From Variovorax sp. EL159 (GTDB taxonomy: Bacteria > Pseudomonadota > Gammaproteobacteria > Burkholderiales > Burkholderiaceae_C): a stretch of DNA of 64,000 nt. The translations under genes were made by a program, and so were the position numbers. The number at the start of each line of letters is the position of its first letter. The first letter of the stretch is position 1. Shown here piece after piece: positions 25,262-33,502 of this stretch. The notes under the pieces are model-generated. The model worked only from the letters and a program-made list of their open reading frames with translations. It was not told the DNA's origin and did not search any database. The DNA lies in the NCBI RefSeq assembly GCF_900100965.1, contig NZ_FMUJ01000002.1, forward strand, positions 493,869 to 557,868, given 5' to 3'.

Positions 25262-25995
25262 GCGGCGGCCTCCGCTTGTCTGCGCACGGCGGCCAACGCA
25301 TAGCTCAGTTTTTTCGCATAGACCGCGTCACCGCCCGCGTTGTAGTAGGCCGCCACACCCGATGCGGTGATGGGCTTCCAGCCGGTGATGACCCTTTGGA
25401 TGGAGGCCTTCTGATAGCGCAAGACATCACCGGGCCGGAGCACGTGCGCTGACGGATTGAGCTTCTTCATGACTTCCGGCGTGCTGCCCTGTGCCCGAGC
25501 GATGCTGCTCAGGTTGTCACCACTCCTGACAGCGACGTCATAGGTCCGGGTGTCTGCATCCAATACGCTTTGAAAGGAAAAATTGGTCATGCGCAACAGC
25601 AGATAGCCAATGCCGGCACGGATGTTGTGTATCGGCGTGCGCCTGACACCATCGATCGACAGACTCCTGCGGTACGACGGCGGCAGGATCAGCTCGCCAC
25701 CGTCGCTGTTACCCAGCAGCGCCTGGAGGCCGGGATCACCGGTGTTGCCGATCTGCATCGGGCGGGTCTTCCACTGCGCCCGCTTTGCGCCTGTTTCCAC
25801 CCAGAGAATGGCCTTCACCATTTTCCAATCCAGAGGGACATAACCTGGTGTCTGGGAGAGATGCATGTCGTATTCATGAACGGCTTCACGGACATCGCAG
25901 TCGTGGCTGTCCCATTCGTTGTCTGCCTTGTCGATGCTGCGCTCCCAGCCCGAAGTGTCCGGCTCGGATGTCGCTTGCTCGCGTGTCTTGCTCAT
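25252..25995 (-). CDS. Lytic transglycosylase/lysozyme-like protein with inserted LysM domain
   Basis: 247 residues. The SLT-type core shows catalytic Glu67 in AILWVETGA, the PMQIGN turn (79-84), the NIRAGIGYLLLRM helix (124-136) and, much later, AAYYNAGGDAVYAKKL (215-230), equivalent to the AYNAG element. Between the last two lies a LysM domain (about 152-195: VRSGDNLSSIARAQGSTPEV). No signal peptide precedes; residues 1-45 are charged (SKTREQATSEPDTSGW). GGGAGGAAATGC gives an excellent ribosome site for ATG 25995. A peptidoglycan hydrolase without export signal, coupled to a secreted small protein, is the pattern of type VI effector-immunity pairs; no secretion genes are nearby, so this remains inference. 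Confidence 0.82.
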   Translation of the reverse strand: MSKTREQATSEPDTSGWERSIDKADNEWDSHDCDVREAVHEYDMHLSQTPGYVPLDWKMVKAILWVETGAKRAQWKTRPMQIGNTGDPGLQALLGNSDGGELILPPSYRRSLSIDGVRRTPIHNIRAGIGYLLLRMTNFSFQSVLDADTRTYDVAVRSGDNLSSIARAQGSTPEVMKKLNPSAHVLRPGDVLRYQKASIQRVITGWKPITASGVAAYYNAGGDAVYAKKLSYALAAVRRQAEAAACK

Positions 25996-26141
25996 GCATT
26001 TCCTCCCTGCTTTATTGATGTGTCCGTGTTTTAGGTCGATCCGCCGCCGCACACTGTCACCCAACGTCATCCGCATGGAATTTTTCCGCGAATCGATGGC
26101 CCGGATTCCCCCTTTCAACCCCGGTGGTAGCCTTGCCCCCG

Positions 26142-27515
26142 ATGAACCTCCGCACCAAGATCGTTGCGCTTGCCGTGGCACCTCTGCTCGTCGCATTGGT
26201 GCTGGTGGCCCTGGCGGTGCGCCACCAGGAGCACGACCTTGCGCAGCGCGAGCGCGCGCTCATCGAGCGCAGCTACATGGCCCAGCGCCGCAGCGAGCTG
26301 CGCAGCTATGTCGACCTGGCGGTGAGCAACCTGCTCCCGCTCTATGAATCTGGCCAGGACGACGAGGCCACCCGCAACGAAGCTCTGCGCCGGTTGGCCG
26401 CGCTCAACTACGGCGACGACGGCTACTTCTTCGTCTACGACCTGGAGGGCAATTCGCTCATGCATTCGCGCCAGCCCGAGCTGGTCGGACAGAACCTCTG
26501 GGGGCTGCGTGACTCGCGCGGCCGCTACACCATCCAGGAGCTGATCAAGAGCGCGAAAGAAAACGGCGGTGGCTACGTCGAGTACGAATGGCGCAAGCCG
26601 TCGAGCGCGCAGATGGCGCCCAAGCTCGGTTACGTGACCGCCATGCCGCGCTGGAACTGGATGGTCGGCACCGGCCTGTACCTGGACGACATCCAGTCGA
26701 CCATGGACACCCTCGACCGGCAGATGAACGCCAACGTCACCGCCACGCTGCTGTGGATCGCCGGCATTGCCGCGCTGTGCCTGGGCGTGGTCAGTGCCGC
26801 CGGCCTGCTGCTCAACCTGAGCGAGCACCGCACGGCAGAGGCCAAGCTGCGTCTGCTCGCGCGGCGCGTGGTGCAGTCGCAGGAAGAAGAACGCGGCCAC
26901 CTTGCGCGCGAGCTGCACGACGGCACCAGCCAGACGCTGGTGTCGGCCAAGCTGCTGATCGAATCGGCCGTCGAATCGCTCGATCGCCAGCAGCAGCCCA
27001 CGCCGCCCGCGCTCGGCAAGGCGCTGCAGCGGCTCAACGATTCGTTGCTCGAGGTGCGCCGCATCTCGCATCGGCTGCGCCCCGCGCTGCTCGACACACT
27101 GGGTCTGCCCGCAGCACTGGAGCGGCTGGTCGACGAGTTCAGGGAAGAGGGCGGTGCCGACGCGTCCATCATGCGGCAGGGCGAAGCCTTCGAGCTGTCG
27201 CCCGAAGTCAAGACCGCGCTCTTTCGCCTGACGCAAGAGGCGCTGACCAACGTGCGCAAGCACGCGCAGGCCCGCCACGTGCACGTGGCGCTGGGCTTCG
27301 ACGAAGAAGAGGGCGTGCGGCTCGAAGTGAGCGACGACGGCATCGGCTTCGACATCGAGGCCGTGCAGCTCGACCCCCGGCGCGGCATCGGCCTGCGCAA
27401 CATGCGCGAGCGCATGGAGTCCATCGGCGGCCGGCTCACGATGTGTTCCAACGAAGGCCGCACGTCCATCCTGGCCGAGGTGCCGGCCCGCAGCGCGAAG
27501 CCCGAAACCACATGA
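26142..27515 (+). CDS. Sensor histidine kinase with single-Cache domain (NarX/HisKA_3 type)
   Basis: 457 residues. A transmembrane helix (about 7-27) leads into a periplasmic sCache_2 domain (about 30-195, with YGDDGYFFVYDLEGNSLMH and WNWMVGTGLYLDDI), then a second helix (201-223) and a HisKA_3 dimerisation domain (HLARELHDGTSQTLVS, His259). The ATPase has NVRKHAQA and the G-box RRGIGLRNMRERM. sCache_2 domains bind small carboxylates such as acetate, propionate or pyruvate. It pairs with the LuxR-type regulator by an ATGA overlap. ATG 26142 is chosen; an upstream GTG six codons earlier is possible. Confidence 0.92.
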   Translation: MNLRTKIVALAVAPLLVALVLVALAVRHQEHDLAQRERALIERSYMAQRRSELRSYVDLAVSNLLPLYESGQDDEATRNEALRRLAALNYGDDGYFFVYDLEGNSLMHSRQPELVGQNLWGLRDSRGRYTIQELIKSAKENGGGYVEYEWRKPSSAQMAPKLGYVTAMPRWNWMVGTGLYLDDIQSTMDTLDRQMNANVTATLLWIAGIAALCLGVVSAAGLLLNLSEHRTAEAKLRLLARRVVQSQEEERGHLARELHDGTSQTLVSAKLLIESAVESLDRQQQPTPPALGKALQRLNDSLLEVRRISHRLRPALLDTLGLPAALERLVDEFREEGGADASIMRQGEAFELSPEVKTALFRLTQEALTNVRKHAQARHVHVALGFDEEEGVRLEVSDDGIGFDIEAVQLDPRRGIGLRNMRERMESIGGRLTMCSNEGRTSILAEVPARSAKPETT

Positions 27516-28177
27516 CAGCGACGACAGCCAAAGATGCATTGGCAGGGCCGGCAGTGATCCGCCTGTTCCTGGTGGACGACCATCCGCTGGTGCGCGACGG
27601 CCTGCGCGCCCGGCTCAGCACCATGCCCAACCTGGAGATCGTCGGCGAGGCCGGCAGCGCCGCCGAAGCGCTTGCGCTGGTCGGCACCGTGCGGCCCGAC
27701 CTGCTGCTGATGGACGTGGGCATGAAGGACATGAACGGCATCGACCTTGCGGCGCTGCTGCTGCAACGCCAGCCCGCGCCGCACATCGTGATGCTCAGCA
27801 TGTACGACAACCCCGAGTACGTGCAGAAGGCTCTGCAGGTGGGCGCGCGCGGCTATGTGCTGAAAGACGCGCCGGCCGCCGAGATCGTTGCTGCCATCGA
27901 GGCCGTGTCGGCCGGCGGCACCTTCCTGAGCCCGGCCGTGTCGAAGAAGCTGTTTCGCAACCAGGAACCGAGGCCGCTGCTCACGCCGCGCGAGAGCGAG
28001 ATCCTCACCGCGCTGGGCCGCGGCGAATCGAGCAAGCAGATTGCGCGCGACCTGGGCCTGAGCGTGCGCACGGTGGAAGCGCATCGGCAAAGCATCAAGC
28101 GGCGGCTGGGCATCGAAGGGCAGGCCGAGTTGATCAAGTACGCGGTGGAGCATGCGCGGGAATTCGAACGGCGCTGA
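27512..28177 (+). CDS. NarL/LuxR-family response regulator
   Basis: 221 residues. Receiver domain with phospho-acceptor Asp68 (DLLLMDVGMKDMNGID) and the switch Lys in GYVLKDAP; C-terminal LuxR helix-turn-helix (about 155-210: LTPRESEILTALGRGESSK, then RTVEAHRQSIKRRL). Start overlaps the kinase stop. The porin gene downstream is a plausible target because its long leader carries a direct repeat at two-helical-turn spacing. Confidence 0.94.
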   Translation: MTATTAKDALAGPAVIRLFLVDDHPLVRDGLRARLSTMPNLEIVGEAGSAAEALALVGTVRPDLLLMDVGMKDMNGIDLAALLLQRQPAPHIVMLSMYDNPEYVQKALQVGARGYVLKDAPAAEIVAAIEAVSAGGTFLSPAVSKKLFRNQEPRPLLTPRESEILTALGRGESSKQIARDLGLSVRTVEAHRQSIKRRLGIEGQAELIKYAVEHAREFERR

Positions 28178-28206
28178 GTTGCGCTGACCATTCGCGCTTG
28201 TTCGCG

Positions 28207-28251
28207 CGCCCATCTTGGGGCGATACCCGTCTCCGTCGCGAGAGATGGGCG
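28207..28251 (+). terminator. Possible terminator after the response-regulator gene
   Basis: CGCCCATCT (28207-28215) pairs with AGATGGGCG (28243-28251) across a 27-base loop that can fold further, followed by GGACGTCTTTT. The long loop makes it a weak candidate. Confidence 0.35.
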
Positions 28252-28435
28252 GGACGTCTTTTCCTGTCTCCATCTTCCCGGTTCATTGCCGCTTCCGAAG
28301 AGATGCTTTCTCTTGCGGCGGCGCTTTCGCATCTCTTTCCCCTTCTTCGAATAAGGCCGTCATCAGTCTTTCAAATTTCGTGCGCCCGAAATGCGCCCGA
28401 TTCGATTCGAAAGACAAATATCCGAGATGGCAAAT

Positions 28436-28469
28436 ATGTAATTTGAAGGTGCGAAAGATGTAATCCGAA
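28436..28469 (+). promoter_or_regulatory. Direct repeat upstream of the porin gene
   Basis: ATGTAATTTGAA (28436-28447) and ATGTAATCCGAA (28458-28469) differ at two bases and start 22 bases apart, two helical turns. Same-face spacing suggests binding of a dimeric regulator such as the adjacent NarL-type protein. Confidence 0.4.
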
Positions 28470-28622
28470 AAATAAAACCGAAGGAGATGATTCACCGCAG
28501 ATGCCCGGAAATCAATGCAGGCAGAAAACCTGAAATTCCAGCGCGCATCCGGATTTCATGGACGCCCGGAGAGGAGCGCCATGAGATCCGAAACAAGTGT
28601 CCGAAGCCCCCGCCGAGGACAC

Positions 28623-29912
28623 ATGAATCAAACCTTCAATTCGGGATCCGCAATGAAAAGAACGTTCATCGCCGTAGCAACGCTGTCCGGCATCGGACTG
28701 GCCAATGCACAAACATCCGTGACCATGTTTGGTGTCGTGGATGTCGGCGTCAGCAGCTATTCGTCCAAGTCGCAGGACATGAACCGGGGGACGTTGCTGA
28801 ATCCGTTCTACCTGAACCAGGGTTCTCGCACGGCCAGCCGCACTGCCCTGAGCAATGGCAACTACGCATCGAGCCGGCTCGGCTTTCGCGGCACGGAAGA
28901 TCTGGGCGGCGGAATGGCGGCCAGCTTCTGGCTCGAGGCCCCGATTTCGCCTGACGACGGCAGCACGGGCATCGCCACCTTCCAGCGCCGTTCCACGGTC
29001 AGCCTGTCGGGGGGATTCGGCGAGTTGCGCCTCGGGCGCGATTACGTTCCCACGGCCTGGAACGACATCGTGTTCGATCCCTTCGGCATCGTCGGCGTCG
29101 GCCGCAGCCTGATCTTCACGGCGCTCAATACCAATACGCGAGGCGGCCCCGGCGGATTCGGCGGCGACCTCAACTACAACCGTGCCAGCAATTCCATCGG
29201 CTATTTCTTTCCACCGAATCTCGGCGGCTTCTACGGCCAGCTGATGTATGCGATCAACGAGAACACCAAGTACGACCCGGGCTCCACGACGCCGCCGGGC
29301 CTCAACGCCGCGGGTGGGCTCAATCCGGGCACGGTCGCGACGGTGCGGGCCGGCCGGTACATCGGCGGCCGCGTCGGTTATGCCAACGGTCCCTTCGACG
29401 TGGCCCTGTCTTATGGAAACAGCACGACCGCGGACAGCTTCTATGTCGGCACCACCGATTCGGTGAAGACCCTGAACCTCGGTGCCTCGTACGACTTCGG
29501 GCCGGCCCAGCTGTTCGGCGAACTGTCGCGCGCCACGAGTTCGCGCAAGTACGCCACCACGCCTTTCGGCGGCGGCGTTCCGGACACCGATCTCACGGGC
29601 TATCTGGTCGGCGTCAAGGTGCCGGTGGGTGCGGGCCTGATCCGGGCTTCCTATTCGCAGGTCAAGTACGACCTCAACACTCCGGTGGGTCTTCCCTTCG
29701 GTGCGACAGCAGGCGATCCGAAGGCCAACAAGCTGGCCATCGGCTACGTTCACAACCTGTCGAAGCGCACGGCGCTCTATGCCACTGTCGCGCGCATCAG
29801 CAACAAGAACGGTGCCGCGCTCACGGTTGGGGGCCCGTCTTTCGTCGGCGGCAGCGCGTTCACGCCGAAGACCTCGACGGGCTACGACCTGGGCTTGCGC
29901 CACGCGTTCTAG
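28623..29912 (+). CDS. Gram-negative general porin (Burkholderiales OmpC-like)
   Basis: 429 residues from ATG 28623 (GAGGA five bases before); the signal peptide proper starts at the in-frame ATG 28653 (KRTFIAVATLSGIGLANAQ), so the true start may be there. The mature protein begins SVTMFGVVDVGVSSYSSK and contains repeated amphipathic beta strands, ELRLGRDYVPTAWNDIVFDP in the constriction-loop region, and a C-terminal Phe (LGLRHAF) for outer-membrane insertion. It forms a 16-strand trimeric channel for small hydrophilic solutes. It is preceded by a long AT-rich leader and followed by strong hairpins. Confidence 0.93.
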   Translation: MNQTFNSGSAMKRTFIAVATLSGIGLANAQTSVTMFGVVDVGVSSYSSKSQDMNRGTLLNPFYLNQGSRTASRTALSNGNYASSRLGFRGTEDLGGGMAASFWLEAPISPDDGSTGIATFQRRSTVSLSGGFGELRLGRDYVPTAWNDIVFDPFGIVGVGRSLIFTALNTNTRGGPGGFGGDLNYNRASNSIGYFFPPNLGGFYGQLMYAINENTKYDPGSTTPPGLNAAGGLNPGTVATVRAGRYIGGRVGYANGPFDVALSYGNSTTADSFYVGTTDSVKTLNLGASYDFGPAQLFGELSRATSSRKYATTPFGGGVPDTDLTGYLVGVKVPVGAGLIRASYSQVKYDLNTPVGLPFGATAGDPKANKLAIGYVHNLSKRTALYATVARISNKNGAALTVGGPSFVGGSAFTPKTSTGYDLGLRHAF

Positions 29913-29920
29913 CCATGGCC

Positions 29921-29949
29921 GATTCCGCAGCGCGATGCGCTGCGGAATC
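29921..29949 (+). terminator. Perfect 13-bp hairpin after the porin gene
   Basis: GATTCCGCAGCGC / GCGCTGCGGAATC around a 3-base loop starts 8 bases after the stop codon. There is no T-run behind it, so it may stabilise the 3' end rather than terminate. Confidence 0.6.
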
Positions 29950-29989
29950 CAGGGTTTCTCCAAGGGTGCTAGAGGTAAGTTCCCTTTTC

Positions 29990-30016
29990 GGCCCGCGCAT
30001 TGCGCGGGCCTTTTTT
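29990..30016 (+). terminator. Rho-independent terminator of the porin gene
   Basis: GGCCCGCG-CATTG-CGCGGGCC followed by six T residues: GC-rich stem plus T-run, the clearest intrinsic terminator of the window. Confidence 0.88.
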
Positions 30017-30056
30017 CTTGGCGCTCATTCCTTTGGGCCGTTGCCTCGTGGCGCCG

Positions 30057-30413
30057 CTAGTGCCGGAACCAGATCTTGAGCGTCAGGTAGAGCGCATAGC
30101 CGAGGCCCACCACCATCCACAGCAGGAAGAACATGTTGGACCAGTACTCCGCCGCATTCGCGGCCATGGTGTAGAGCTGGCCCTGGCAGCCCTTGCCGAG
30201 GCACTGGATCTCGCGGCGAACCAGTGCGCGCAGCATGAAGAAAAGCAGGGCGCAAGCGATGCCCGCGCACATCAGGAAACCCACCGGACCCAGCGGCCCC
30301 TTGACCAGCTCGCCGTTCTCGTCGCGAGGTCCCTTGCGAAGAAGATTCTGCCCGTACCGGTAGCAGACGAAGGCCAGGAGGAGCATCAGCGCGTAGTAGA
30401 TGACGTGTCGCAT
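30057..30413 (-). CDS. Small inner-membrane protein of unknown function
   Basis: 118 residues with three predicted helices: about 1-20 (MRHVIYYALMLLLAFVCYRYG), 45-62 (GFLMCAGIACALLFFML) and 92-112 (MFFLLWMVVGLGYALYLTL). The loop between helices 2 and 3 has two Cys (IQCLGKGCQG), as a CxxxxC pair that could bind metal or form a disulfide. Start ATG 30413 is chosen because the first helix begins there; an in-frame ATG 30 codons upstream would add a polar stretch. No family recognised. Confidence 0.7.
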   Translation of the reverse strand: MRHVIYYALMLLLAFVCYRYGQNLLRKGPRDENGELVKGPLGPVGFLMCAGIACALLFFMLRALVRREIQCLGKGCQGQLYTMAANAAEYWSNMFFLLWMVVGLGYALYLTLKIWFRH

Positions 30414-30561
30414 TTCGTCGGTTGGGTTGTGGCGGGAGTTTGCGTCGCGACGGATGGTATCCGGCAATGGGGTGAGGGCGTTCGGCCATGTGCAGGCCGG
30501 CACCTGCTCAAGCAGCTTCGCCCTGCTACCCTTCGAACAGCCTCATCCATACACAGCCACG

Positions 30562-31188
30562 ATGCACGACCTTCCCCACAGCGCCGCCGCCGATCGCAAC
30601 AAGCAGCCCATCCTTGAAGCGCTGACCCGCATCCTCGGCAAGCAGGGCGCCGCGTTGGAGATCGCATCGGGCACAGGCCAGCACGCAGCCTGGTTCGCAT
30701 CGGCGATGCCTGATTGGACTTGGCAACCTACCGACGCAGACGCCCGCATGCTCCCCGCCATTGCAAGCCGTGTCGCGGAAGCCGCGCTGCCCAATCTCCG
30801 GCCGCCGCTGCTGCTCGACGTGATGGCGCCTCGGTGGCCATCACAAGGTTTCGCGTTCACAGAGAGCGAAGAAAAGTTCGACGCAATCTACTGCGCCAAC
30901 ATGCTGCACATCGCGCCGTGGGCGACATGCGCGGCCCTGATGCAAGGAGCCGCGCGGCATCTGCGTGTCGGCGGATTGCTGATCACGTACGGGCCGTACT
31001 TCGAAGAAGAAGTCCCGCCGGCCCCAAGCAACCTGGCGTTCGACGAAGACTTGCGCGCCCGGAACCCGGCTTGGGGAATTCGCCGTCTGGAAGACGTGGC
31101 CGCGGAAGCGGCCCGGGCAGGCGTGACGCTGCAAGAGCGCCACGCGATGCCCGCGAACAACCTGCTGCTGGTCTTCGCGCGTCACTGA
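30562..31188 (+). CDS. DUF938 SAM-dependent methyltransferase-like protein
   Basis: 208 residues. The start AAADRNKQPILEALTRIL, the glycine-rich SAM motif ALEIASGTGQHAAWFA (about residues 32-47), WQPTDAD, and FDAIYCANMLHIAPW are hallmarks of DUF938, a class I methyltransferase fold of unknown substrate. The C-terminus MPANNLLLVFARH is also typical. Monocistronic, divergent from the small membrane protein. Confidence 0.9.
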   Translation: MHDLPHSAAADRNKQPILEALTRILGKQGAALEIASGTGQHAAWFASAMPDWTWQPTDADARMLPAIASRVAEAALPNLRPPLLLDVMAPRWPSQGFAFTESEEKFDAIYCANMLHIAPWATCAALMQGAARHLRVGGLLITYGPYFEEEVPPAPSNLAFDEDLRARNPAWGIRRLEDVAAEAARAGVTLQERHAMPANNLLLVFARH

Positions 31189-31224
31189 TTCACCATGGAC
31201 CGGATGTCGGTCCCGTCGACTGCC

Positions 31225-32421
31225 TCAGGCCTGGGGCTGAGGCTGGATCAGCGGCTCCAGTTCGGCACGCAGGCGCCTCACCGCGATTTCATGCGGCAGC
31301 GTTTGCGGGCCGCGGCCATAGGTCATGGCCTTGCGGATCAGCCGCAGTTGCTCGTGCTGCATCCGCCGCTTCAGGCGCCTTGCGCGCAGGCCGAAGGTCC
31401 AGCCTATTTCCATGCGGACCTTGTAGCGTTGCAAAGGCGCGCCCAGGCGGACCCATTCGTCGTCGCGGATCAGGTCGCGCTCGGGCACGAAGTAGGCCGC
31501 AAGCGCATGCAGGTAGGCGCCGTTCTCGCGCGCGGCGGCCCGCCAGAAGAGCCCGGCCGCGATCAGCACGGGGACGCCCTTGACGACGAGCAGCAGCGCC
31601 ATCTCGCCGTAGCCGTCGTCGAAGAGGTCTTCGAGAAAGGGCGAGTTCCATATGAAGTGCATGGCCCACGCCAGCGCGAAGCACAGGAAGGCGCAAGCGA
31701 GCCTTGTCACCATGCGGCGCTCGGGGTGCAGCAGGAACCAGGCGACGCCGAATGATGCGACGGCCGTGTAGGCCGCGTGGCTCCACAGTCCGCTCAGCAG
31801 CCCGCGCGTGAGCAGGTTGAGAAACACGGGGTAGACCTGGTTCTCGAGCGGAAAGTGGATGGAGGCGTTGACGGTGTAGCTCAGGTTTTCGATCACCTGA
31901 AAACCCAGGCCCGTCATGGCGCCGACGATGAGCACCGAGAGGTAGGTCTGGAACTGGTTGCGGGCAATCATCACCACCAGGATGACGCCCGCGAGCTTCA
32001 GGAACTCTTCGGTGATCGGTCCCGCCACCGCCGGCCCCCAGACCGCAACGAAGTCGGGCGACACCAGCTTGGCGCACAGGCTCTGGATGGCGATGTTGGC
32101 AGGCGCGGCGAAGTAGACCGCGCCGAGGCCGCCCCACGCAAAGGCCAGCACGAACGCCTCCGGGGAATGCTGTTCGAGCAGATCCAGCGTGCGAAAGACA
32201 AGAAGAAACGCGAGCGTGTAGCCGCCCCACACCAGCAGCCCCAGCAGCACGGTGATGGGCACCACGCGGAACCCCGTCGCGAGCATGCTGACGATGTAGA
32301 ACAGGCCATTGACGATCAGCGCCGCCAGCAGCCAGAAGGCCGCGCGGCGCGGCTGGAAAAATGAATCGGTGCCGACGGGCCACGCGCTCCGTTCTTGCTC
32401 GAAAACGTCCGAACCACTCAT
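31225..32421 (-). CDS. PrsW-family intramembrane metalloprotease-like protein
   Basis: 398 residues with about nine transmembrane helices. The PrsW signatures are seen: EEFLK in GPITEEFLKLAGV, GFQVIENLSY, a His in SGLWSHAAYTA, and a His in AWAMHFIWNS. PrsW proteases cleave membrane anti-sigma factors or related proteins (in Bacillus, RsiW). A basic C-terminal tail of about 80 residues (RARRLKRRMQHEQLRLIRKA) extends beyond the membrane domain. Its ATG overlaps the stop of the upstream gene at 32418-32978, so the two are coupled. The substrate is unknown; the anti-sigma at 5929 is not linked. Confidence 0.85.
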   Translation of the reverse strand: MSGSDVFEQERSAWPVGTDSFFQPRRAAFWLLAALIVNGLFYIVSMLATGFRVVPITVLLGLLVWGGYTLAFLLVFRTLDLLEQHSPEAFVLAFAWGGLGAVYFAAPANIAIQSLCAKLVSPDFVAVWGPAVAGPITEEFLKLAGVILVVMIARNQFQTYLSVLIVGAMTGLGFQVIENLSYTVNASIHFPLENQVYPVFLNLLTRGLLSGLWSHAAYTAVASFGVAWFLLHPERRMVTRLACAFLCFALAWAMHFIWNSPFLEDLFDDGYGEMALLLVVKGVPVLIAAGLFWRAAARENGAYLHALAAYFVPERDLIRDDEWVRLGAPLQRYKVRMEIGWTFGLRARRLKRRMQHEQLRLIRKAMTYGRGPQTLPHEIAVRRLRAELEPLIQPQPQA

Positions 32422-32978
32422 TGCGGTGCCTCCAAGTCCATCGAGTCGAGCATGCGCCGTGCGTCGTCCAGCGCATCGCTCAAGCCGTCGTTGGGGCCGT
32501 AGAAGTCGATCTGCACCAGCGACCGGCGCCGCTGGTCCACCACTTGCCAGAACCGGCCGCCCAGCTTCGATCCGTAGTAGGCGAAAGTCTTGCCCTGCAG
32601 TCCCCAGCCGGTGACGAAGTCGGACACATCGCCGTCGATCTGCAAGCCCTGGCCGCGCTCCATGAGCCGTTGCTGCCGCACGAGGGGCCCGTCGGGTCCG
32701 CCGGCCCACGGCCATGTGTTCACGAGGAATTTGTGCCCTCCCTTGAGCAGCAGCAAAGACTTGCCGGCCTTCGAGCGCGACACGTCCATCTGCCATCCTT
32801 CGGCGGGCACGAACCGGGCCTGGCCGACGGCCACCGTCTGCCCTGCGTCCAATGGGCGACTGCCGGGCGTGTGGCGGTCCCAGAATGTCAGGCCGCCCAC
32901 ATAGCCCGCAATGGCGAGCAGGACCGCGAGCGCACCCGGCCAGGTGCGGTACGGGATACGGCGTGACGGCTCGAGCAT
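32418..32978 (-). CDS. Membrane-anchored protein of unknown function, coupled to PrsW-like gene
   Basis: 186 residues: short basic N-terminus, one transmembrane helix (about 13-31, WPGALAVLLAIAGYVGGLTF), then a periplasmic domain (about 35-186) starting LDAGQTVAVGQARFVPAEGWQMD with strands resembling lipoprotein-like beta folds. No cysteine lipobox. The stop overlaps the protease start (ATGA), so it could be a partner or regulator of the protease; no family recognised. Confidence 0.75.
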   Translation of the reverse strand: MLEPSRRIPYRTWPGALAVLLAIAGYVGGLTFWDRHTPGSRPLDAGQTVAVGQARFVPAEGWQMDVSRSKAGKSLLLLKGGHKFLVNTWPWAGGPDGPLVRQQRLMERGQGLQIDGDVSDFVTGWGLQGKTFAYYGSKLGGRFWQVVDQRRRSLVQIDFYGPNDGLSDALDDARRMLDSMDLEAPQ

Positions 32979-33064
32979 CCGTCGATCGTGCCACACGGGC
33001 GCGAGCGCGCTGCCTTGGCCGAGGCCCGGTCCGAGCACGGCAAGGCCCGGTCATCAATCACGAT

Positions 33065-33080
33065 GTTTCAGTTTTGAAAC
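33065..33080 (+). promoter_or_regulatory. Palindrome and possible promoter of the HU gene
   Basis: GTTTCA-GTTT-TGAAAC is a 6-bp inverted repeat about 110 bases before the HU start. It includes a -35-like TTGAAA; a weak -10-like TACGGT lies 16 bases further on. Confidence 0.35.
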
Positions 33081-33189
33081 GCCTGCGCCCGCCGATACGG
33101 TGCCGCGGGCGTTTAAATTCGGTGCCGGCGCGCGCCATGCGCACCGAATCCTCTCGACAACCCTTCCATTGAAGAAAGAACTCCTCGTT

Positions 33190-33468
33190 TTGAACAAGAC
33201 CGAACTCATCGCCGCCATCGCCACGGACACCAACCTCAGCAAGGCCGATGCCGCCCGCGCGCTCGACGCCGCCATCGAAAACCTGTCGGGCGCCCTGGCG
33301 CGTGGCGAAACGGTGCAACTGATCGGCTTCGGCACCTTCGCCGTGGCAAGCCGCCCCGAGCGCTCCGGCCGCAACCCGTCGACCGGCGAGCCGATGACCA
33401 TCAAGGCCAGCAAGGCCCCCAAGTTCACCGCCGGCAAGGCGCTGAAGGACGCGGTCAACGCGGCCTGA
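33190..33468 (+). CDS. HU-family nucleoid DNA-binding protein
   Basis: 92 residues from a TTG start (KTELIAAIATDTNLSKADAARALDA); an ATG start is not available without a long N-terminal extension of non-HU sequence. The beta-arm region with GFGTFAVASRPERSGRNPSTGE and the C-terminal FTAGKALKDAVN are canonical for HU. It bends DNA as a dimer and compacts the chromosome. It is monocistronic; about 150 bases of upstream sequence hold a candidate promoter. Confidence 0.93.
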   Translation: MNKTELIAAIATDTNLSKADAARALDAAIENLSGALARGETVQLIGFGTFAVASRPERSGRNPSTGEPMTIKASKAPKFTAGKALKDAVNAA

Positions 33469-33502
33469 TCGTTCCTGGCGGCATCCGCGTTGCCGCGGCC
33501 CC

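Larger units (their letters stand above)
28178..28622 (+). other. AT-richer 445-bp leader between response regulator and porin
   Basis: No convincing gene. GC falls markedly below the surroundings, most in the right half. Contents: a 9-bp hairpin (28207-28251), a purine/pyrimidine-skewed stretch rich in CTCTT (28300-28345), and a spaced direct repeat (28436-28469). Short open frames of about 80 codons exist in several registers, but none has family resemblance or consistent codon use. It is probably a long regulated porin promoter and leader. Confidence 0.5.

Noticed and set aside
28198..28495. Three short ORFs in the porin leader
   Set aside because: They overlap each other in different frames and strands and show no conserved motif; the region looks regulatory.
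33478..33496. Hairpin GCGGCA/TGCCGC after the HU gene as a terminator
   Set aside because: Only six base pairs with no T-run; too weak to call.
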